Source: Microbacterium enclense | GTDB lineage: Bacteria; Actinomycetota; Actinomycetes; Actinomycetales; Microbacteriaceae | Assembly: GCF_001456955.1 (NCBI RefSeq) | Contig: NZ_KQ758468.1 | Span: 434,001-498,000, forward strand | Direction of reading: 5' to 3' | DNA length: 64,000 bases | Shown: piece after piece, positions 61,141 to 64,000 of the stretch | Layout: each line of letters begins with the position of its first letter | Position numbering within the stretch: the stretch's first letter is position 1 | Translations under genes and position numbers: made by a program | The notes under the pieces: generated by a model | What the model was told of the DNA's origin: nothing | Databases searched by the model: none | Seen by the model: only the letters and a program-made list of their open reading frames with translations

Positions 61141-62133
61141 GTGTCCGCCGCCTCGTTCCGTAGCGCTCCCGAGGAGCGCTTGGTCAACCTCGTCGTCGCC
61201 CTGATGGCGACCGAGCAGGGGCTGACGAAGGACACGATCCTCTCCTCCGTCGCCGGGTACCGGGAGCAGCTCGAGACCGGCGCCTCGAAAGACGCCCTCG
61301 AGAAGATGTTCGAGCGCGACAAGGAGAACCTCCGCGGGCTCGGCGTGCCGATCGAGACCATTGGCAACCGCACCGACCCCGACGATCTCCGCGAGGCGCG
61401 CTACCGTGTCCCGACCGCCGAGTACGCCCTGCCGGAAGACATCTCGTTCAGCCCGGCCGAGGTGGCGCTGCTCAACATCGCGGGCAGCGTGTGGGGGAGC
61501 GAGTCGCTCTCCGCCGACGCGCGCAGCGGGCTGCGCAAGATCCGCGCCCTCGGCATCCCCGTCGACGAGCCGATCATCGGCTACGCCCCCCGCATCCGCG
61601 TGCGCGACGCGTCATTCCCCGCGCTGCAGCGCGCGATCGAGCAGTGCCGTGTCGTGACCTTCACCTACCTGCGGCCCGGCGAGGCGCGTCCGCGCGAGCG
61701 ACGCATCCGCCCGCTGGCCCTGCTCGAATACGAGGCGCGCTGGCACGTGTTCGGGTTCGATCTCAACATGGATGCCGACCGCACGTTCCTGCTGTCCCGC
61801 ATCGTGGGTGATGTCACCGTGACGCGCGCCACCTTCCCCGCACAGCTGCGCGATGGGGCGGGGGAGCGGGCGCTCGAGGGACTGCACGCCGTGGCCGACC
61901 GTCAACGGGCGCTGCTGGAGGTGCATCCCGGAACCGAGGCCGCGCTGCGGCTCGCCCGGCGGGCAGAGGAGGCACCGCAGGGCATCGTCGTGCCGTTCGT
62001 CGATCTGCACGTCTTCGCCGACGAGCTCGCGTCGTACGGCCCTGAAGTACGCGTGGTGGAGCCCGCCGACCTACGCGCCGAGGTCATCCGACGGCTCGAG
62101 GCCACCGTCGCCCTGCACGGGGGCGCGGCGTGA
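61141..62133 (+). CDS. pafB: WYL-domain transcriptional activator subunit PafB
   Basis: 330 aa from GTG. N-terminal winged helix (EERLVNLVVALMATEQGLTK) and a WYL domain with FTYLRPGEARPRERRIRP and ARWHVFGFDLNMDADRTF (modified W-Y-L). Overlaps pafC by GTGA. In mycobacteria PafB and PafC form a heterodimer that activates the LexA-independent DNA damage response. The pair here is complete. Confidence 0.93.
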   Translation: MSAASFRSAPEERLVNLVVALMATEQGLTKDTILSSVAGYREQLETGASKDALEKMFERDKENLRGLGVPIETIGNRTDPDDLREARYRVPTAEYALPEDISFSPAEVALLNIAGSVWGSESLSADARSGLRKIRALGIPVDEPIIGYAPRIRVRDASFPALQRAIEQCRVVTFTYLRPGEARPRERRIRPLALLEYEARWHVFGFDLNMDADRTFLLSRIVGDVTVTRATFPAQLRDGAGERALEGLHAVADRQRALLEVHPGTEAALRLARRAEEAPQGIVVPFVDLHVFADELASYGPEVRVVEPADLRAEVIRRLEATVALHGGAA

Positions 62134-63107
62134 GCGCCGAGCGTCCGGTCGCGGCCCTGGACCGCGCGGCGCTGCTGCTGCAGCTCGTCCCGTACCTGCT
62201 CGGCAAGGGCGAGGTGTCGGTCGCCGAGGCGGCCGCCGACTTCGACGTCGCGCCCGCCGAGATGCGCGCGATGGTCGAGCGCCTCACCGTGATCGGCCTC
62301 CCCGGCGAGAGCGGCTACTGGCAGCTGCCGCACGACCTGTTCGACATCGACTGGGACCTGCTCGACCGCGACGACGTCATCGCCATCACGAACACGGTCG
62401 GCCTCGAACGCTCGCCGCGTCTCACCGCCCGTGAGGCGGCGGCGCTGCTCGCCGGCCTGCAGCTCGCGCGCAGCCTGCCCGGATTCGGCGACAGCGAGCT
62501 CGTCACGGGTCTCCTCGGCAAGCTCTCTCGCGGCGCCGCCGCCGCGCCACCCGCCGTCATCGTCGCCCCCGGACCCGTCGACGGCGTGCGCGACGTCGTC
62601 GACCGTGCGCTGCGCGCGCGCGTGGCCGTGACCTTCACCTACCGCGCGCCCGGGGCGGAGCCGGCCAGCCGCACGGTCGACCCCATCAAGGTGCACATCG
62701 CCAACGGCCAGTGGTACCTGCAGGGCTGGGACCACCTGCGCCAGGCGGTGCGCACCTTCCACCTCGACCGGGTGAGCGACGCCGTCGTGACCGACATCGC
62801 GGCGGTGCACGGCGGCGACGAGGTGCCGGAGCTCTTCGCGCCGTCGGAAGACGAGGTGGTGGCGCGTCTGCGCTTCCCGCGGGCGGTGGCCCCGCTCCTG
62901 GCCGACTACCTCGAGCGAGCCGAGATCACGCAGATCGACGACGACGTCTCGGTGGCGTCGCTGCGCCTCGCCGACGAGCAGAGCCTCAAGCGGCTCGCCG
63001 CGCGCCGTGGCGGCGACGTCGAGCTGCTCGAGCCCGCCGGTGCGCGCCGTGCCGCGGCGGAGTGGGCGGCGGCGGGCCTGGCGCAGTACGCACCGGCGTC
63101 GTCGTGA
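62130..63107 (+). CDS. pafC: WYL-domain transcriptional activator subunit PafC
   Basis: 325 aa from GTG overlapping the pafB stop. HTH in the first 70 residues (LLGKGEVSVAEAAADFDVAP). WYL domain with GQWYLQGWDHLRQAVRTFHL, the more standard form of the motif. Partner of PafB. The pafA ligase and prcBA are not in this window. Confidence 0.93.
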   Translation: MSAERPVAALDRAALLLQLVPYLLGKGEVSVAEAAADFDVAPAEMRAMVERLTVIGLPGESGYWQLPHDLFDIDWDLLDRDDVIAITNTVGLERSPRLTAREAAALLAGLQLARSLPGFGDSELVTGLLGKLSRGAAAAPPAVIVAPGPVDGVRDVVDRALRARVAVTFTYRAPGAEPASRTVDPIKVHIANGQWYLQGWDHLRQAVRTFHLDRVSDAVVTDIAAVHGGDEVPELFAPSEDEVVARLRFPRAVAPLLADYLERAEITQIDDDVSVASLRLADEQSLKRLAARRGGDVELLEPAGARRAAAEWAAAGLAQYAPASS

Positions 63108-63133
63108 GCGCCCCGGTGCACCGACCGGCTTCG

Positions 63134-63150
63134 CTTCACGGCCCGTGAAG
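63134..63150 (+). promoter_or_regulatory. CTTCACGG-C-CCGTGAAG inverted repeat upstream of tatA
   Basis: 8-bp arms around a single base, in the 94-nt gap between pafC and tatA. A TAGACT-type -10 lies 15 nt to the right. Operator candidate or a short attenuator. Confidence 0.4.
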
Positions 63151-63201
63151 AGGTCGCCGGGTTAGACTGAATGTCACGCCCGACAACGACGAGGAGTCCA
63201 C

Positions 63202-63456
63202 ATGTTCGGCAATCTCACCGGATGGCACCTGCTGGTCGTCCTCGCGGTCATCCTGCTGCTCTTCGGCGCCGCCAAGCTTCCGGCGCTCGCGAAGAGCATG
63301 GGTCAGTCCGCACGCGTCTTCAAGAGCGAGATGAAGGAGATGAAGCGCGACGACGAGATCGCGGCGCAGTCCTCGGATGCCCCGCGCCCGACCGACGCCG
63401 GCACGTCTCCGACCGTGGCGCCGGAGCAGCGCAGGTCGAACGACCCCACCGTCTAA
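63202..63456 (+). CDS. tatA: Sec-independent twin-arginine translocase subunit TatA
   Basis: 84 aa. One N-terminal helix (WHLLVVLAVILLLFGAAKLP) with the FG-A-KLP hinge, then an amphipathic helix (SMGQSARVFKSEMKEM) and a disordered tail. ATG after GAGGAGTCC. tatC starts 3 nt after the stop. Confidence 0.95.
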   Translation: MFGNLTGWHLLVVLAVILLLFGAAKLPALAKSMGQSARVFKSEMKEMKRDDEIAAQSSDAPRPTDAGTSPTVAPEQRRSNDPTV

Positions 63457-63459
63457 CCG

Positions 63460-64000
63460 GTGGCCACGGCCGGACCGCCGCGGATCGACGTACCCGAGGG
63501 ACCGCGGCGAGACAAGCGCATGTCGATCGGGGCGCACCTGGTCGAGCTTCGCAAACGCCTCATGTGGGCGGCTGCGGCGCTCGTGGTGGGCATGGTGGTG
63601 GCCTTCGTCATCACCGACCCGATCATCCACCTCATCACCGAACCCATCCGCGTCATCGCGGAGCGTCGCGGCGACGACTTCTCCGCGCTCAACTTCACCT
63701 CCGTGACGTCGGCGTTCGATCTGCGCATGCGCATCGCCTTCTCGATCGGCATCTTCCTGTCGGCACCGGTCTGGCTGTGGCAGATCTGGGCGTTCATCAT
63801 GCCCGGACTCACGCGCAAAGAGATCCGCTACACGGTCTCGTTCGTGGCATCCGCCGTGCCGCTGTTCTTCGTTGGCTGCTGGGTGGGCCTGCTGATCGTG
63901 CCGCACGTGATCGAGCTCATGTGGGGCTTCACTCCCGAGGGCGGCGTGAACTTCTACAACGCCGTCGACTACTACGACTTCGTCTTCAAACTGCTGATCG
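63460..64000 (+). CDS. tatC: Twin-arginine translocase subunit TatC, 3' end cut by window edge
   Basis: GTG start 3 nt after tatA. The 180 residues visible include HLVELRKRLMWAAAALVVGM (first cytoplasmic stretch and TM1), FTSVTSAFDLRMRIAFSIGI, and WQIWAFIMPGLTRKEIRYT, all TatC landmarks. Substrate-recognition subunit that binds twin-arginine signals. Runs off the right edge without a stop. Confidence 0.95.
   Translation, partial: MATAGPPRIDVPEGPRRDKRMSIGAHLVELRKRLMWAAAALVVGMVVAFVITDPIIHLITEPIRVIAERRGDDFSALNFTSVTSAFDLRMRIAFSIGIFLSAPVWLWQIWAFIMPGLTRKEIRYTVSFVASAVPLFFVGCWVGLLIVPHVIELMWGFTPEGGVNFYNAVDYYDFVFKLLI

Overview
The window is high-GC actinobacterial chromosome, most likely from a Microbacterium or close relative in the Microbacteriaceae. 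The basis is GTG/TTG starts, frequent ATGA/GTGA start-stop overlaps, a very frequent GGATGCC/GGCATCC heptamer, and marker families (DUF3145, DUF4191, a DUF7882-type protein, fasR-fabD-fabH-acpP-fabF, glnA2-glnE, pafB-pafC-tatA-tatC, polyphosphate glucokinase). The left 2.8 kb is visibly lower in GC and is the end of a prophage or integrative element. It ends at a 33-bp copy of a tRNA 3' end (probably tRNA-Asn) followed by that tRNA's terminator.

Layout. 1-2.6 kb: small leftward phage-type genes, including two tandem paralogues, an HTH protein and a Cys-rich zinc-binding-type protein. 3-8.6 kb: membrane Ser/Thr kinase, glutaminase, a lipoprotein/ATP-grasp pair resembling YgiB/YgiC, peptide deformylase. 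8.6-13.3 kb: DMT-type transporter, a CAT-anticodon tRNA, two tandem secreted beta-propeller proteins. 13.4-20.5 kb: two CNNM/CorC transporters, DUF7882-type protein, a two-component system divergent from a proline-rich repeat protein, and a secreted protein. 20.8-29.1 kb: DUF3145, then the leftward FAS-II cluster with its PucR-type activator and pyruvate dehydrogenase E1 (aceE).

29.3-36.5 kb: a channel-like membrane protein, an XRE/nucleotidyltransferase toxin-antitoxin-type pair, tRNA-Val(TAC), a zinc-ribbon coiled-coil protein with a family A polymerase, RNase P RNA, and polyphosphate glucokinase. 36.5-48 kb: nitrogen assimilation (glnA2, glnE, glnA1 with a good GlnR box), an acyl-CoA ligase, an acetyltransferase, RDD and DUF4191 membrane proteins. 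49-54 kb: E2 and E3 of 2-oxoacid dehydrogenases with leucyl aminopeptidase. 54-64 kb: two PAC2 proteins around sigA, a CofE-like ligase, HAD phosphatase, TrmI, FKBP lipoprotein, PafBC and the start of the Tat operon (tatC runs off the right edge).

The main metabolic themes are 2-oxoacid oxidation (aceE here, E2/E3 20 kb away), fatty acid synthesis placed directly behind aceE, and glutamine synthesis with its adenylyltransferase. The accessory content is modest: the element end, the XRE/nucleotidyltransferase pair, the duplicated beta-propeller proteins, and a 46-aa gene fitted between two phage genes. No CRISPR array, rRNA or insertion sequence was seen.
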